Shown here piece after piece: positions 45,083 through 53,892 of a stretch of 64,000 nucleotides of DNA. Each line of letters opens with the position of its first letter. Within the stretch, counting starts at the first letter, position 1. The stretch spans positions 1,116,001 to 1,180,000 of the forward strand of contig OY969790.1 in the NCBI GenBank assembly GCA_963703125.1. Reading direction: 5' to 3'. Below the pieces are notes generated by a model, which saw only the letters and a list, made by a program, of their open reading frames with translations, did no database searches and had not been told where the DNA came from. A program made the position numbers and the translations under genes. This DNA comes from MFD04716-140 sp963703125 (GTDB lineage Bacteria; Bacteroidota; Bacteroidia; Flavobacteriales; Flavobacteriaceae).

Positions 45083-45474
45083 TGATATCTATAGTTTTCA
45101 CAAAGCTAAATACCCTATAATTCTTGGAATATGATAATTGTCAGTTGACGCTAAATAATGTTTATCCTTTTTTCCCTGTGGTCTCTTTGTCGCGTTGGTT
45201 GCCAACGGGCAGGGTTCAAAATTTGCATCAATTTCCCTGCAGACAGCCAGCTTTTCACCGGTCATAAATTCATGATGGAAATTTGTGAATTGTTATTTGC
45301 CAAGTCACCTTCTTTCACCAAATTTTTATCCAGTCCTCGGGTAAATATGGCAAAAATTTGGTAGTGACTAATAGGCTATAGGGTTACCGAGGAACATACT
45401 GATTAGGTTATTCTGGTTTTTGGACAAAAAATTATCTCACGTTCATTCTTAGGTTTAGGATATGTAAAACAGTC
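45083..45474. other. Intergenic stretch holding the hemN control region
   Basis: Apart from the operator and -7 box at 45101-45144, I see nothing here; an open frame at 45158-45364 looks non-coding. Confidence 0.5.
45101..45144 (-). promoter_or_regulatory. FNR-type operator and -7 box for hemN
   Basis: Palindrome TGATAATTGTCA (45133-45144). On the minus strand TAGCTTTG (45108-45101) lies at positions 31-38 from its centre. Confidence 0.7.
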
Positions 45475-45681
45475 CTAAGATTTGCAATGATTCCCATCTT
45501 TTTTAACCCCTAATTTTAATAGGAATGTTTCCATTAGGCACCATTTGGTAAAGGCTGATTGTAAAAGATTGACTCCTACAAATAACGTAAACCACAACCA
45601 ATTAATATTCGCATAGATGGCCAATAACACACTTATTATGATGAAGGTGCCAGCTATGGCACGTATATATCTATTTATCAT
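45475..45681 (-). CDS. DUF2892 / YgaP-like transmembrane protein
   Basis: 68 residues with two helices (YIRAIAGTFIIISVLLAIY, WLWFTLFVGVNLLQSAFTKWC) and MINRYIRAIAG at the start, typical of DUF2892. In YgaP the same two-helix unit anchors a rhodanese domain. It is the last gene of the RND operon, two bases after the preceding gene. Two Cys (WCLMET and HCKS) lie near the membrane. Confidence 0.8.
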   Translation of the reverse strand: MINRYIRAIAGTFIIISVLLAIYANINWLWFTLFVGVNLLQSAFTKWCLMETFLLKLGVKKDGNHCKS

Positions 45682-45682
45682 T

Positions 45683-45988
45683 TTAATTTGATTTTTCTAT
45701 GTTTACAACTGCAATGTGCACCTTTGATAAGGTTACTTGTTTTAGGTTGAACTTGTCTACCTTATCAAACACCATTTCCACATTTTCCTTTTTTACAAAA
45801 GCGTAAAAGAGCGTGGAATCACTTTCGTTCATTTCGGTCGCGAACCAATTGCTCCTTACCGAATCCTCGGTCGAATCACGATACCCGATTACCTTTTTGT
45901 AAGAGAATGTTTTAACGTCCGAATCTTTGAGTATCTCCTTAATTTCCTTTTCGAATACCGAACTTGCCGTAATTATGAGTAGTTTCAT
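45683..45988 (-). CDS. Small PII-like protein of the RND operon
   Basis: 101 residues, no signal peptide. MKLLIITASSVFEKEIKEIL followed by alternating strands and helices and an end that reads like a PII/DUF3240 ferredoxin-like fold (SDSTLFYAFVKKENVEMVFDKV). DUF3240-type proteins are found after CusA-type RND genes in other bacteria. It lies 10 bases after the RND gene. A sensing or regulatory role for the pump is inferred from context only. Confidence 0.6.
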   Translation of the reverse strand: MKLLIITASSVFEKEIKEILKDSDVKTFSYKKVIGYRDSTEDSVRSNWFATEMNESDSTLFYAFVKKENVEMVFDKVDKFNLKQVTLSKVHIAVVNIEKSN

Positions 45989-45998
45989 TTTTCTTATT

Positions 45999-48900
45999 CT
46001 ATTTAATCTTAGATTCTATTATTTCCTCTTCTTCAACTTCTGTATTCTCCCAATTTTTTCTTTCGGTCATATAATAAATCAATGGCACTACGATTAAAGT
46101 AAGTAAGGTCGAAACAATGGCGCCTGCTACCAATGATATTGCGAGCCCTTGAAAGATTGGGTCGAACAAAATGATGGAAGCACCTATAACAACGGCTCCG
46201 GTTGTCAATAAAATTGGAGTAGTCCGCACTGCTCCTGCATCAATGATTGCCTGCTTCAAGGGTATTCCGTCATTTAGCCGTATTTCTATAAAGTCTATGA
46301 GCAATACCGAATTTCGAACCATTACACCCGCTAGTGCTATCATACCAATAAATGAGGTGGCGGTAAAGAAAGCACCTAATATCCAGTGACCTAAAACAAT
46401 GCCTACCAATGAAAGCGGAATTGCGACCATCATGACCATTGGGGTCCTAAAATTCTGGAACCAACCAACGATTAACATATATATGATGATGATAACCACT
46501 AAAAAGGCAGTTCCCAAATCTCGGAAAACCTCTAATGTTATTTGCCATTCACCATCCCATTTTACGGTAAAATCATCTTCGTCGGTTGGTTGGTCCATAT
46601 ATAGCTCATTTACAGAATAGCCTTCGGGCAATTTCATTTTTTGTAACTTCTCTTCCATTCCTAAAATAGCATACACCGGACTTTCCAAAACGCCAGCCAT
46701 ATCAGCCAACACGTAGACCACACGTTTTTGGTCTTTTCGATAAATGGACTTTTGCATGACCTCCTCTTTAACTTTTACCAAATCTTGGATAGAAACAACA
46801 TTCCCTTGATCGCCTCTTATTTTTAAGTTTTGAATATCTTGTATAGAGGTCTTGTCCTTATCATCCAAAGCCAAAACGATTGCAACGTTGTTGTTTGAAT
46901 TTTCGTCATACAGATTGGATATGGGATGTTCTTGGAGCAAATAGGTAAGATTGCCAACAATCTGTTGTGGGGCAATACCATTCAGCATGGCCTTTTCCTT
47001 ATCAATTTCGAGTTTATATTCAATTTGGTCATCCTCCACCATCCAGTCGGCATCGACTATGTCTTCGGTACTTTCAAGGATGGATTTCACCTGAGCCGCT
47101 ACCTTGATTTGTTCCTCATAGTTTGGGCCACCATAAACTTCAGCCACTAAAGTTGATAGAACTGGGGGGCCTGGTGGAACTTCCACAATTTTCACATTCG
47201 CGCCATATTTTTTTGATATTTTTTGTATTTCCGGGCGTACAATCTTGGCAATATCATGACTTTGCAGATGACGATCTTCCTTGTGCAATAAATTCACCTG
47301 AATATCGGCCATATTGCTTCCTCCACGAACATCATAATGACGTACCAGACCGTTAAAGGTAATAGGTGCCGATGCACCAATATAATTTTGGTAATCAACT
47401 ACTTCGGGTACCGTAGATAGGTATTGGGCAATCTCCTTTGTAACGGCCGCCGTACGTTCCAATGTGGTACCTTCGGGCATATCAATGACTACTTGAAATT
47501 CATTCTTATTATCGAAAGGCAACATTTTCACGGCGACCGATTTCGTAAAGAACATCAATATTGATCCCAGTAGAAGTAAAACGGTAATTCCCATCATAAC
47601 CCAACGCTTTTTGCTACTATCCAAAAAGGGTTGTTCAATTTTCTTGTAGATTTTATATACCCAACCGTTTTCTATACCTTTTTCTTCTTTAGATGCCTGC
47701 GCATCTTTTTCACGAAGCAAATGATAGCCTAGATATGGAGTTACGGTTAAGGCGACAAATAAAGAAAGTATCATAGCGATAGATGCTCCAATAGGCATTG
47801 GACTCATGTAAGGCCCCATCATTCCTGACACGAAGGCCATTGGTAAAATAGCCGCTATTACCGTGAATGTTGCCAAAATAGTAGGATTACCTACCTCATT
47901 AATCGCATAAATGGCAGCTTGTTTAAATGGCAAGCGTTTCATTTTAAAATGACGATGCATGTTTTCCGCAATGATGATACTATCATCAACTACAATCCCA
48001 ACAACAAATACCAAGGCGAAAAGCGTAATTCGGTTCAAGGTGTATCCCAGCATATAATAACTGAACAAGGTTAAGGCAAAGGTTAAGGGTACGGAAAAGA
48101 AAACGACCAGTCCGCCTCTCCAACCCATTGCCAACATTACCAGTACCGTTACGGCCAAAATCGCGACCCCCAAGTGCATTAACAGTTCACTTACTTTGTG
48201 TGAGGCGGTTTCTCCATAATTACGGGTTACTTCTATATGTACATCGTTTGGAATAAGATTCTTTTTAATATGATCGATCTTATCCAATATTTTTTCGGAA
48301 ATTTTCATGGCGTCGGCACCCTTAACTTTTGACACCGAAATTGTAACGGCAGGATATTCCGACTTGTAGCCGGAAAAATTCGAATTGGCTTTTCCATAGC
48401 CAAAAGAAACATAGTTTTTTGGTGATGATGGGCCATCTTGAATACTTGCAACCTGTTTTAAATAAATGGGCATGTTCTTGTTTACGCCCACGACCAATTG
48501 CTCCACATCTTCCGCCGTTTCTAAAAATTGGCCAGTGGTAATCAGATATTCTTGATCGTTGGAAACAAAACTGCCTGATTGCGAGCTTCCATTATTAGCC
48601 CGAACCATTTGCATGATGCCTAGGGCATCGACGCCGTTTTCAGCCATTTTATCCTTGTCCAGCACTACTTTGAGCACCCTATTTCGTCCACCAATCACGT
48701 TGGTAATGGAAACATCCTTTATTTTCTCGATTTCAGAGGTAACCTCCTCCCCTATTTGACGAATTTGAAAATCATCATAGTTTTCACTCCATAAGGTCAG
48801 GCCCAACATAGGTACATCATCAATGGATCGCGTTTTTACCATTGGGGGATAAACCCCTATCGGAAGCATTCCTTGATGTTTTGTCAGCTCATCGTATAAC

Positions 48901-49235
48901 TTCACATAAGAGCGTTCTGTGTCCTCACCGACATAAAATTGGACGATAATCATGGCCTTGCCGTTCATTGCCATGCTGTGCACATGTTCAACACCCTTTA
49001 TGTTCGAAATAATCTTTTCCAATGGTTCAACCACCCGACTTTCGACTTCTGTGGGATTTGCCCCGGGGTATCCGATCATTACATCGGCCATGGGCACATT
49101 GATCTGTGGTTCTTCTTCCCTGGGAATCAAAAACGAACTGTACACCCCGATGGCCATCAAAGCAACCATCAATAAAATGGTCAATTTCGAGTTGATGAAG
49201 AAATGCGCTATTTTACCTGATATACCTTCTTGCAT
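45999..49235 (-). CDS. Efflux RND transporter permease subunit
   Basis: 1078 residues, the full RND length. It starts with helix 1 (SKLTILLMVALMAIGVYSSFLIPREEEPQI) and a first periplasmic domain (YPGANPTEVESRVVEPLEK), then helices 2-6 with the proton-relay region GIVVDDSIIIAENMHRHF, the second periplasmic domain and the last helices (GVMVRNSVLLIDFIEIRL). It belongs to the HME/HAE-like AcrB family; with an adaptor and TolC it makes a tripartite pump. The substrate cannot be read from sequence. The operon promoter carries a GTAAC-N4-GTTAC site, shared with sulfide oxidation genes. Confidence 0.95.
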   Translation of the reverse strand: MQEGISGKIAHFFINSKLTILLMVALMAIGVYSSFLIPREEEPQINVPMADVMIGYPGANPTEVESRVVEPLEKIISNIKGVEHVHSMAMNGKAMIIVQFYVGEDTERSYVKLYDELTKHQGMLPIGVYPPMVKTRSIDDVPMLGLTLWSENYDDFQIRQIGEEVTSEIEKIKDVSITNVIGGRNRVLKVVLDKDKMAENGVDALGIMQMVRANNGSSQSGSFVSNDQEYLITTGQFLETAEDVEQLVVGVNKNMPIYLKQVASIQDGPSSPKNYVSFGYGKANSNFSGYKSEYPAVTISVSKVKGADAMKISEKILDKIDHIKKNLIPNDVHIEVTRNYGETASHKVSELLMHLGVAILAVTVLVMLAMGWRGGLVVFFSVPLTFALTLFSYYMLGYTLNRITLFALVFVVGIVVDDSIIIAENMHRHFKMKRLPFKQAAIYAINEVGNPTILATFTVIAAILPMAFVSGMMGPYMSPMPIGASIAMILSLFVALTVTPYLGYHLLREKDAQASKEEKGIENGWVYKIYKKIEQPFLDSSKKRWVMMGITVLLLLGSILMFFTKSVAVKMLPFDNKNEFQVVIDMPEGTTLERTAAVTKEIAQYLSTVPEVVDYQNYIGASAPITFNGLVRHYDVRGGSNMADIQVNLLHKEDRHLQSHDIAKIVRPEIQKISKKYGANVKIVEVPPGPPVLSTLVAEVYGGPNYEEQIKVAAQVKSILESTEDIVDADWMVEDDQIEYKLEIDKEKAMLNGIAPQQIVGNLTYLLQEHPISNLYDENSNNNVAIVLALDDKDKTSIQDIQNLKIRGDQGNVVSIQDLVKVKEEVMQKSIYRKDQKRVVYVLADMAGVLESPVYAILGMEEKLQKMKLPEGYSVNELYMDQPTDEDDFTVKWDGEWQITLEVFRDLGTAFLVVIIIIYMLIVGWFQNFRTPMVMMVAIPLSLVGIVLGHWILGAFFTATSFIGMIALAGVMVRNSVLLIDFIEIRLNDGIPLKQAIIDAGAVRTTPILLTTGAVVIGASIILFDPIFQGLAISLVAGAIVSTLLTLIVVPLIYYMTERKNWENTEVEEEEIIESKIK

Positions 49236-49258
49236 GTTATTTTTTTTAATGCTTGCTT

Positions 49259-49298
49259 CTTGTCATTCCGAACGTCTCATTATGCTCAGAATGACAAG
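49259..49298. repeat. REP-like inverted repeat between adaptor and RND genes
   Basis: CTTGTCATTC (49259-49268) and its perfect complement GAATGACAAG (49289-49298) with a 20-base loop. It resembles the TTGTCATTCCGAAC palindromes scattered through Bacteroidota genomes and may adjust expression within the operon. Confidence 0.55.
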
Positions 49299-49347
49299 AG
49301 CTGTTTTTCACTTCTCTTGATTCTTATTTCTGTCTTACTATTATCAA

Positions 49348-50436
49348 TTACATGCTCACCTTTGCACCATTGTACAACTTGCCATCTGCGGACACAATGT
49401 AGCTCTCGCCCGGTGCAAGTCCGGATAGAACCTCTACTTGGTCTCCAAAGGTCTTACCGGTTCGTAGCCATCTAAGCATAGCAACATTAGAATCGCCCAC
49501 AGTGTAAATACCGGTCAATTGTCCTTGTTTTACCAAGGCCTCTTCAGGAACCAAGACACGGTCGGTGGTTACTGAATTTTCAGATCTCCCTATCGGAAAC
49601 TGTACATTGACGAACATTCCTGAAAGGATTGAGTTATCGGTCGAGTCCAGATTGATTTTTACAAGATACTGACCACCCGTATTTTTAGAGGAACCACTAA
49701 CTTCGCTTACTTTCCCTTGTAGCTTTTGATCTCTGGATTTCACCAAGACCAACACGGCCATTCCATTTTGTATATTTTGAATATCCGATTCGGAAACCAT
49801 GGCGGTCACCTGTAATTTTGAAGGTGATTCAACACTGACCAACGGCATTCCTGGGTTGGCCATGTCGCCTTCCTTTACAAAAGTATTGGTAACAATTCCC
49901 GAAAAAGGGGCGGTAATATTGGTATATGAAAATTGCGCCATCACCTCGTTTTTCATTTGTTTGGCACCTTCTAAACCGGCCTTGGCCATTTCATAGCGAG
50001 AAGTCATATCGTCAAGCTCCTTTTCGGATGCACTTTGTTGATTGAAAAGAGCGACAAAGCGCTCATAATCTTTTTTGGCATTGTTATACCCGGCTGTCGC
50101 TTGTAAGATAGAAGCTTCTACTTGCGCTTTTTTAGCCTGAAGATCCGTATTCTGTAGGCTAGCCAATATTTGCCCGGCTTTAACCCTTTCTCCCATCTTT
50201 ACGTACAGTTTTGTAACATAGCCCATCATCCGAGTGCTCACGTTGGCACTTTTTTCAGCTTCTATCTTACCACTCGCTGTCACAAATTGAGAAATATCAC
50301 CAGTAGCCACGCTACCAACTTTAACAGCGACCGCAGGGGAATTATCGGTCACTGATTTGTGCTTTTCGCCACCACAACTTGCCAATAGTAAGGTCACCGT
50401 TAAAAGTGTTTGAGGTATATAATTATTCTTTTTCAT
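49348..50436 (-). CDS. Efflux RND periplasmic adaptor subunit (lipoprotein)
   Basis: 362 residues. Lipoprotein signal ending LLLASC. The order is that of membrane fusion proteins: beta-barrel/lipoyl half (VSTRMMGYVTKLYVKMGERVKAGQILASL), an alpha-hairpin at about residues 105-165, the second lipoyl half (FSYTNITAPFSGIVTNTFVKEGD) and a C-terminal beta region (VLVPEEALVKQGQLTGIYTV). It links the RND pump to TolC. It lies between the TolC-like and RND genes. Confidence 0.95.
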   Translation of the reverse strand: MKKNNYIPQTLLTVTLLLASCGGEKHKSVTDNSPAVAVKVGSVATGDISQFVTASGKIEAEKSANVSTRMMGYVTKLYVKMGERVKAGQILASLQNTDLQAKKAQVEASILQATAGYNNAKKDYERFVALFNQQSASEKELDDMTSRYEMAKAGLEGAKQMKNEVMAQFSYTNITAPFSGIVTNTFVKEGDMANPGMPLVSVESPSKLQVTAMVSESDIQNIQNGMAVLVLVKSRDQKLQGKVSEVSGSSKNTGGQYLVKINLDSTDNSILSGMFVNVQFPIGRSENSVTTDRVLVPEEALVKQGQLTGIYTVGDSNVAMLRWLRTGKTFGDQVEVLSGLAPGESYIVSADGKLYNGAKVSM

Positions 50437-50486
50437 GTCTATTTTTAATATTTAGTACTTAGTGAAAAGTATTTGGTTGTTTGTTC

Positions 50487-51788
50487 TCATTTAGTTAAAA
50501 ATTGTACGTACGCCAATGCGTAATTATGCTGATATATTGTGCTGTAATATTCAAGTTGTTTTTGGGCATACTGGGTTTCTGACATGAGTAGTTCAGTCGT
50601 TTTTTCGAGTCCTTGTTGAAATCTGTTCGTACGTATTCGTAGGGATTCCTCCGATTGTTGCAAGGCTAGGGACGAAAGCTCCAAATTGTTTTTGGCATCT
50701 TGAAGCATCCTTTTTGCCCTATTTAGCTCTACTTGACTTTCAGATTTGTATTGTTCCAATTGCAATTTTGATTTCTCAAATTCAGCCTTACTTTTTTGTG
50801 CTTTCCCAAAGCGTTTACCACCTTCAAATATGTTCCATTGAAGTTGCGCTCCTATGAGATAGCCATCGGAATCTCCCTGAAATACCTCATTGTCGTGTAA
50901 TTCATAAGTTCCAAAAGCGTTCAATCGTGGTAAAAGGCTCATTTTATCGGCCTTGTTCATTTGTTGATATGCTTTACTGGCCGATACCATGGCTTGTATA
51001 TCCGATCGGTTTTCGGAAAGCTCTCCTGTTAATAGTTCACTGGTCATGATGCTCAATGAATCCGAAGGTTGAAGTATGGCATAGCTGGTATCGTTCATTA
51101 AAACCGATAGGTAGTTGGATGCGTTTAGAATATTGCTTTTGGCATATTGTAATTGATTTTCGATTTCCGTAACACGAACTTCGACGGCCAACACATCTGA
51201 TTTTTGTAGGTAACCTTGCTCGAAGTTGTTGTTCGCGATGCGTTTGTTCTCCAAGGCCGTTGTCTTTACCTTTTCCAAAACTTCTATTGTTTTATAGGCC
51301 AATTGCAGCTGCATATACGCTTTGTCAATTTCAAGATCCATGTACTGTTCCAAGCGTTCGGATTGAAGTTTTGAAGCGTTCATTTTGGCTTTGGCCGCTC
51401 TCCTTTGGTACATACCATCCAAATTAAAGATCGGTTGTTGTACCTCAATTCGAGTGGCATAATCCTCAATCTGTCCCGGATTGTTCAGGAATGCCGGGTC
51501 GAAATCTGCAGGGGTCAGAATGGATTGGTTCAATTTAGAGCCAAAGGCCATCAGTGGATTCGTGGTAGCAATTCCGGTGTGTGATATGCCAATATTAGGT
51601 AATAAAACGGCATTGGATTGTCTATAATCTCCTTGGGCGGATAGAACATCTTGTTCTGATATCTTTAACGTGTTATTGCCTTCTTTTACTTTGGCAATCA
51701 CTTCTGCTTTTGAGATCAAAACCGTTTCTTGTCCATGAGCGGTTTTAAACCCTGCTACAAAAACCATTGCTAATATTAGGTACTTCAT
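50487..51788 (-). CDS. TolC family outer membrane efflux protein
   Basis: 433 residues with a Sec signal (MKYLILAMVFVAGFKTAHGQ). It has two repeats of the TolC fold: long Gln/Ala-rich helices (ALENKRIANNNFEQGYLQKSD; QQSEESLRIRTNRFQQGLEK) and LPNIGISHTG and LPRLNAFGTYELHD at the barrel strands. It is the first gene of the tripartite efflux operon. Its promoter holds a GTAAC-N4-GTTAC palindrome at activator spacing. Confidence 0.95.
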   Translation of the reverse strand: MKYLILAMVFVAGFKTAHGQETVLISKAEVIAKVKEGNNTLKISEQDVLSAQGDYRQSNAVLLPNIGISHTGIATTNPLMAFGSKLNQSILTPADFDPAFLNNPGQIEDYATRIEVQQPIFNLDGMYQRRAAKAKMNASKLQSERLEQYMDLEIDKAYMQLQLAYKTIEVLEKVKTTALENKRIANNNFEQGYLQKSDVLAVEVRVTEIENQLQYAKSNILNASNYLSVLMNDTSYAILQPSDSLSIMTSELLTGELSENRSDIQAMVSASKAYQQMNKADKMSLLPRLNAFGTYELHDNEVFQGDSDGYLIGAQLQWNIFEGGKRFGKAQKSKAEFEKSKLQLEQYKSESQVELNRAKRMLQDAKNNLELSSLALQQSEESLRIRTNRFQQGLEKTTELLMSETQYAQKQLEYYSTIYQHNYALAYVQFLTK

Positions 51789-51807
51789 CTTTATTGAATT
51801 ATTTGGA

Positions 51808-51851
51808 CAAAATTAGAGGGATGGAATTGACCTCGCAGTAACCAATGTTAC
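51808..51851 (-). promoter_or_regulatory. GTAAC-N4-GTTAC operator and -7 box for the RND operon
   Basis: Palindrome GTAACCAATGTTAC at 51838-51851. On the minus strand TAATTTTG (51815-51808) sits at positions 30-37 from its centre; the tolC start codon follows 20 bases on. Confidence 0.7.
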
Positions 51852-51879
51852 CAAGTAACAATTCACAAAAAGGTTAATT

Positions 51880-52776
51880 TTATTTCTTGGTGTTGAACCA
51901 ATATGCGATACCGGCCGACCAATAGAATGTACTTTTCAAATCTTCCGTTATTATCGTATCTTGAGTGGTAATAGTGGCACTACTTTGAGGAAACGCCATA
52001 ATAGGCGTAAAGGAAAAAATGAATTGCTTGTGATAATACTGCAGTGGAAGACTCAATTCTATATTCAGAAAATTGAATTCTGACGCTTCCGTAATTTCTA
52101 CAGTCGAAACTACCGAGGGTTGTGTGCCGCCGGATCCCTTTCCTTGACCCTTACGGTTGCCTAAACGACTGGTACTATAGTATTCTTGATAAAAATATTG
52201 GGATCCTCCATAAAATACTACGGTCGGATTGACCAAAAAGCTTTTGTCGTTGCTATGAAAAGTACGATCCAGCATTAAGCCACCAAAAAAATCGGGAGAA
52301 CTGTTCTTGTTGAAGTAACTACTGGCAGATAAGGATACTTCGAATGTCTTGAAGTCATAGCTAAGGATACCCGTTATATTACCAACAATTTCCGACTGGA
52401 CGTTATAGCTGTTTTCGTTAAAAAAATAAGCAGTTCCCGAAATGCCCCCACTTAGATTCTTTGCATCAAAAAGATACCCGGCCGTAATCAAAAACAAATC
52501 CACACGGTTCTCTTCAGAACTTGTCAGATAGGAACTAGAGACATCTGCAAAAAACCCGGATTTATCATAATATCCAAGGGATGGTAAAATATAAGGGGCT
52601 GCAATGGAATCCCGCCTGCCCATAAATACGGCATCGTTGATATAGCTAACATCGGCCAAAAAATACGATGGGTCATCGCTTGATTTTTCTTTCACGGATT
52701 TTGGGTTGTTTTGGGCCATCAGGCCAGTCGCGACAAGCGATACCATAATTGAACAAAATAAGAGTCGTATATTCAT
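51880..52776 (-). CDS. Hypothetical outer membrane protein
   Basis: About 298 residues from the ATG at 52776 (MNIRLLFCSIMVSLVATGLMAQ, a Sec signal); 52782 is an equal alternative. The mature part is rich in aromatic alternation (YFLADVSYINDAVFMGRRD, YKSG-type strands, GSQYFYQEYYSTSRLG) and ends in IAYWFNTKK, as in beta-barrel outer membrane proteins. I do not recognise a named family. It lies between the DUF6799 gene and the efflux operon with no promoter box of its own, so it may be read through from upstream. Confidence 0.6.
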   Translation of the reverse strand: MNIRLLFCSIMVSLVATGLMAQNNPKSVKEKSSDDPSYFLADVSYINDAVFMGRRDSIAAPYILPSLGYYDKSGFFADVSSSYLTSSEENRVDLFLITAGYLFDAKNLSGGISGTAYFFNENSYNVQSEIVGNITGILSYDFKTFEVSLSASSYFNKNSSPDFFGGLMLDRTFHSNDKSFLVNPTVVFYGGSQYFYQEYYSTSRLGNRKGQGKGSGGTQPSVVSTVEITEASEFNFLNIELSLPLQYYHKQFIFSFTPIMAFPQSSATITTQDTIITEDLKSTFYWSAGIAYWFNTKK

Positions 52777-52809
52777 GGCCATTAGATTTAGATCAATAAA
52801 AAGAGAAAT

Positions 52810-52842
52810 AAGGCCTTGCTGCAAATTTTGCAGCAAGGCCTT
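52810..52842 (-). terminator. Hairpin between the DUF6799 gene and the outer membrane gene
   Basis: A perfect 13-base stem (AAGGCCTTGCTGC and complement, 52810-52822 with 52830-52842) and a seven-base loop. The minus-strand tail is TATTTCTCTTTTT, only partly T-rich; it may terminate or attenuate. Confidence 0.65.
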
Positions 52843-52851
52843 TTCTAAGAA

Positions 52852-53514
52852 TTAATCGGCACTTTTCTTACCTACCTTTTTTTTAACTTTGGGTTTTTGA
52901 ACACCTGGTTTCTTCATCACATTTTTTTGGAGAATCATTTTTCGCTGTTGGTACATGTTTTTGAAAATTGCACCCTGCATGTTGATACACTCTCCATCTT
53001 GAAGTCGCAATTGTTTTTGTTGTGCATTTCTGTAACTCCCATCAGGATTAACGACAGTTCCGTCCCCAAGATTAACTTGATTTGGAATTCGATTTTGCTC
53101 ACGGTTTCTAATTTGAAAAACCTCCCCATCAATGAGCATTATCTGATACCTATTTTGATTCCGTTCCTGGATCTGGGCATCGGTCAGCCCTTTGTTCTCT
53201 TGCATTACCTTGTAGCGATACTGATATTCGTTTCGATATTGGACACCATCATTATCAAGGCATTCACCGTCCTTTAGACGCAACCGATCTCGGTCTCTAG
53301 TGGTATATGAGCCATCGGGACTCACCACGGTACCATCATTCAAAGTAATTGGATCTTGCAATCGAATTTGATCACGATCACGTATTTGGAGAACATCACC
53401 ATCGACCAATATTAAACGGTCTTGGTCTTTATCCTGTATCCTGTCTTGATCTTGGGCTGTTAGCGATACAGTCCCTAAAACTACAACCGCCAATGATAAA
53501 AGTGCTTTTTTCAT
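52852..53514 (-). CDS. DUF6799 domain-containing protein with tandem repeats
   Basis: 220 residues. A Sec signal (MKKALLSLAVVVLGTVSLTAQ) is followed by two copies of one ~70-residue unit. Copy 1 reads LILVDGDVLQIRDRDQIRL with TLNDGTVVSPDGSY and LRLKDGECLDNDG; copy 2 reads IMLIDGEVFQIRNREQNRI with NLGDGTVVNPDGSY and LRLQDGECINMQG. Copies are joined by Arg/Asp/Gln-rich linkers, and the C-terminus is very basic (KPKVKKKVGKKS). The function is unknown. A GTAAC-N4-GTTAC palindrome lies ~100 bases upstream. Confidence 0.8.
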   Translation of the reverse strand: MKKALLSLAVVVLGTVSLTAQDQDRIQDKDQDRLILVDGDVLQIRDRDQIRLQDPITLNDGTVVSPDGSYTTRDRDRLRLKDGECLDNDGVQYRNEYQYRYKVMQENKGLTDAQIQERNQNRYQIMLIDGEVFQIRNREQNRIPNQVNLGDGTVVNPDGSYRNAQQKQLRLQDGECINMQGAIFKNMYQQRKMILQKNVMKKPGVQKPKVKKKVGKKSAD

Positions 53515-53543
53515 CTTCTTGATATTTAAAATTATTTATGGGA

Positions 53544-53628
53544 CAAATATAGAATCTCAAAAAGGGGAATGAAATGACTTAAATCAGTTAAGCCCAATAA
53601 ATATGGGGTTTTATGTAACATTTGTTAC
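53544..53628 (-). promoter_or_regulatory. GTAAC-N4-GTTAC palindrome and -7 box upstream of the DUF6799 gene
   Basis: Site 53615-53628, extending to the 18-base perfect palindrome ATGTAACATTTGTTACAT (53613-53630). The best -7 box (TATATTTG, 53551-53544) starts 71 bases from the centre, about four DNA turns farther than at the tolC site. Confidence 0.6.
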
Positions 53629-53636
53629 ATAAAAAA

Positions 53637-53660
53637 GGCGTTCCGGTAAACCGGAACGCC
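53637..53660 (-). terminator. Terminator of the SQR-like/DUF6132 operon
   Basis: GGCGTTCCGG and its complement (53637-53646 with 53651-53660), loop of four. On the minus strand it is followed by TTTTTTAT. Confidence 0.85.
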
Positions 53661-53697
53661 AAAACAACAAACCAACTAAACTAGCTTTGCGACCAGT

Positions 53698-53892
53698 CTA
53701 CTTTTCAGGATTTTTCACAAACATATTGAATAAAAGTCCACCCATAAATGCACCATATAAAGTACTATTAATGGGTTTTGATGTTATTGCACATGTGCCT
53801 GAGATACACCCTACTTTTGCATAATAAAAATAGCCGGCAATTGCACCGACCACAACTCCTAGTGCTGTTAACAAGATTGCTTTTTTCGTCAT
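53698..53892 (-). CDS. DUF6132 family protein
   Basis: 64 residues from the ATG at 53892 (MTKKAILLTALGVVVGAIAGYFYY); a longer frame begins with non-protein-like sequence. Two membrane helices enclose the motif GCISGTCAITSKPINSTLYGA, with two Cys three to five residues apart. The function is not known; it often lies with thioredoxin and sulfur genes in Bacteroidota as far as I recall. Start and upstream stop overlap by four bases (ATGA). Confidence 0.8.
   Translation of the reverse strand: MTKKAILLTALGVVVGAIAGYFYYAKVGCISGTCAITSKPINSTLYGAFMGGLLFNMFVKNPEK

Noticed and set aside
45158..45364. 68-residue open frame upstream of hemN
   Set aside because: Composition is not protein-like, and it spans what is probably just the region beyond the hemN promoter.
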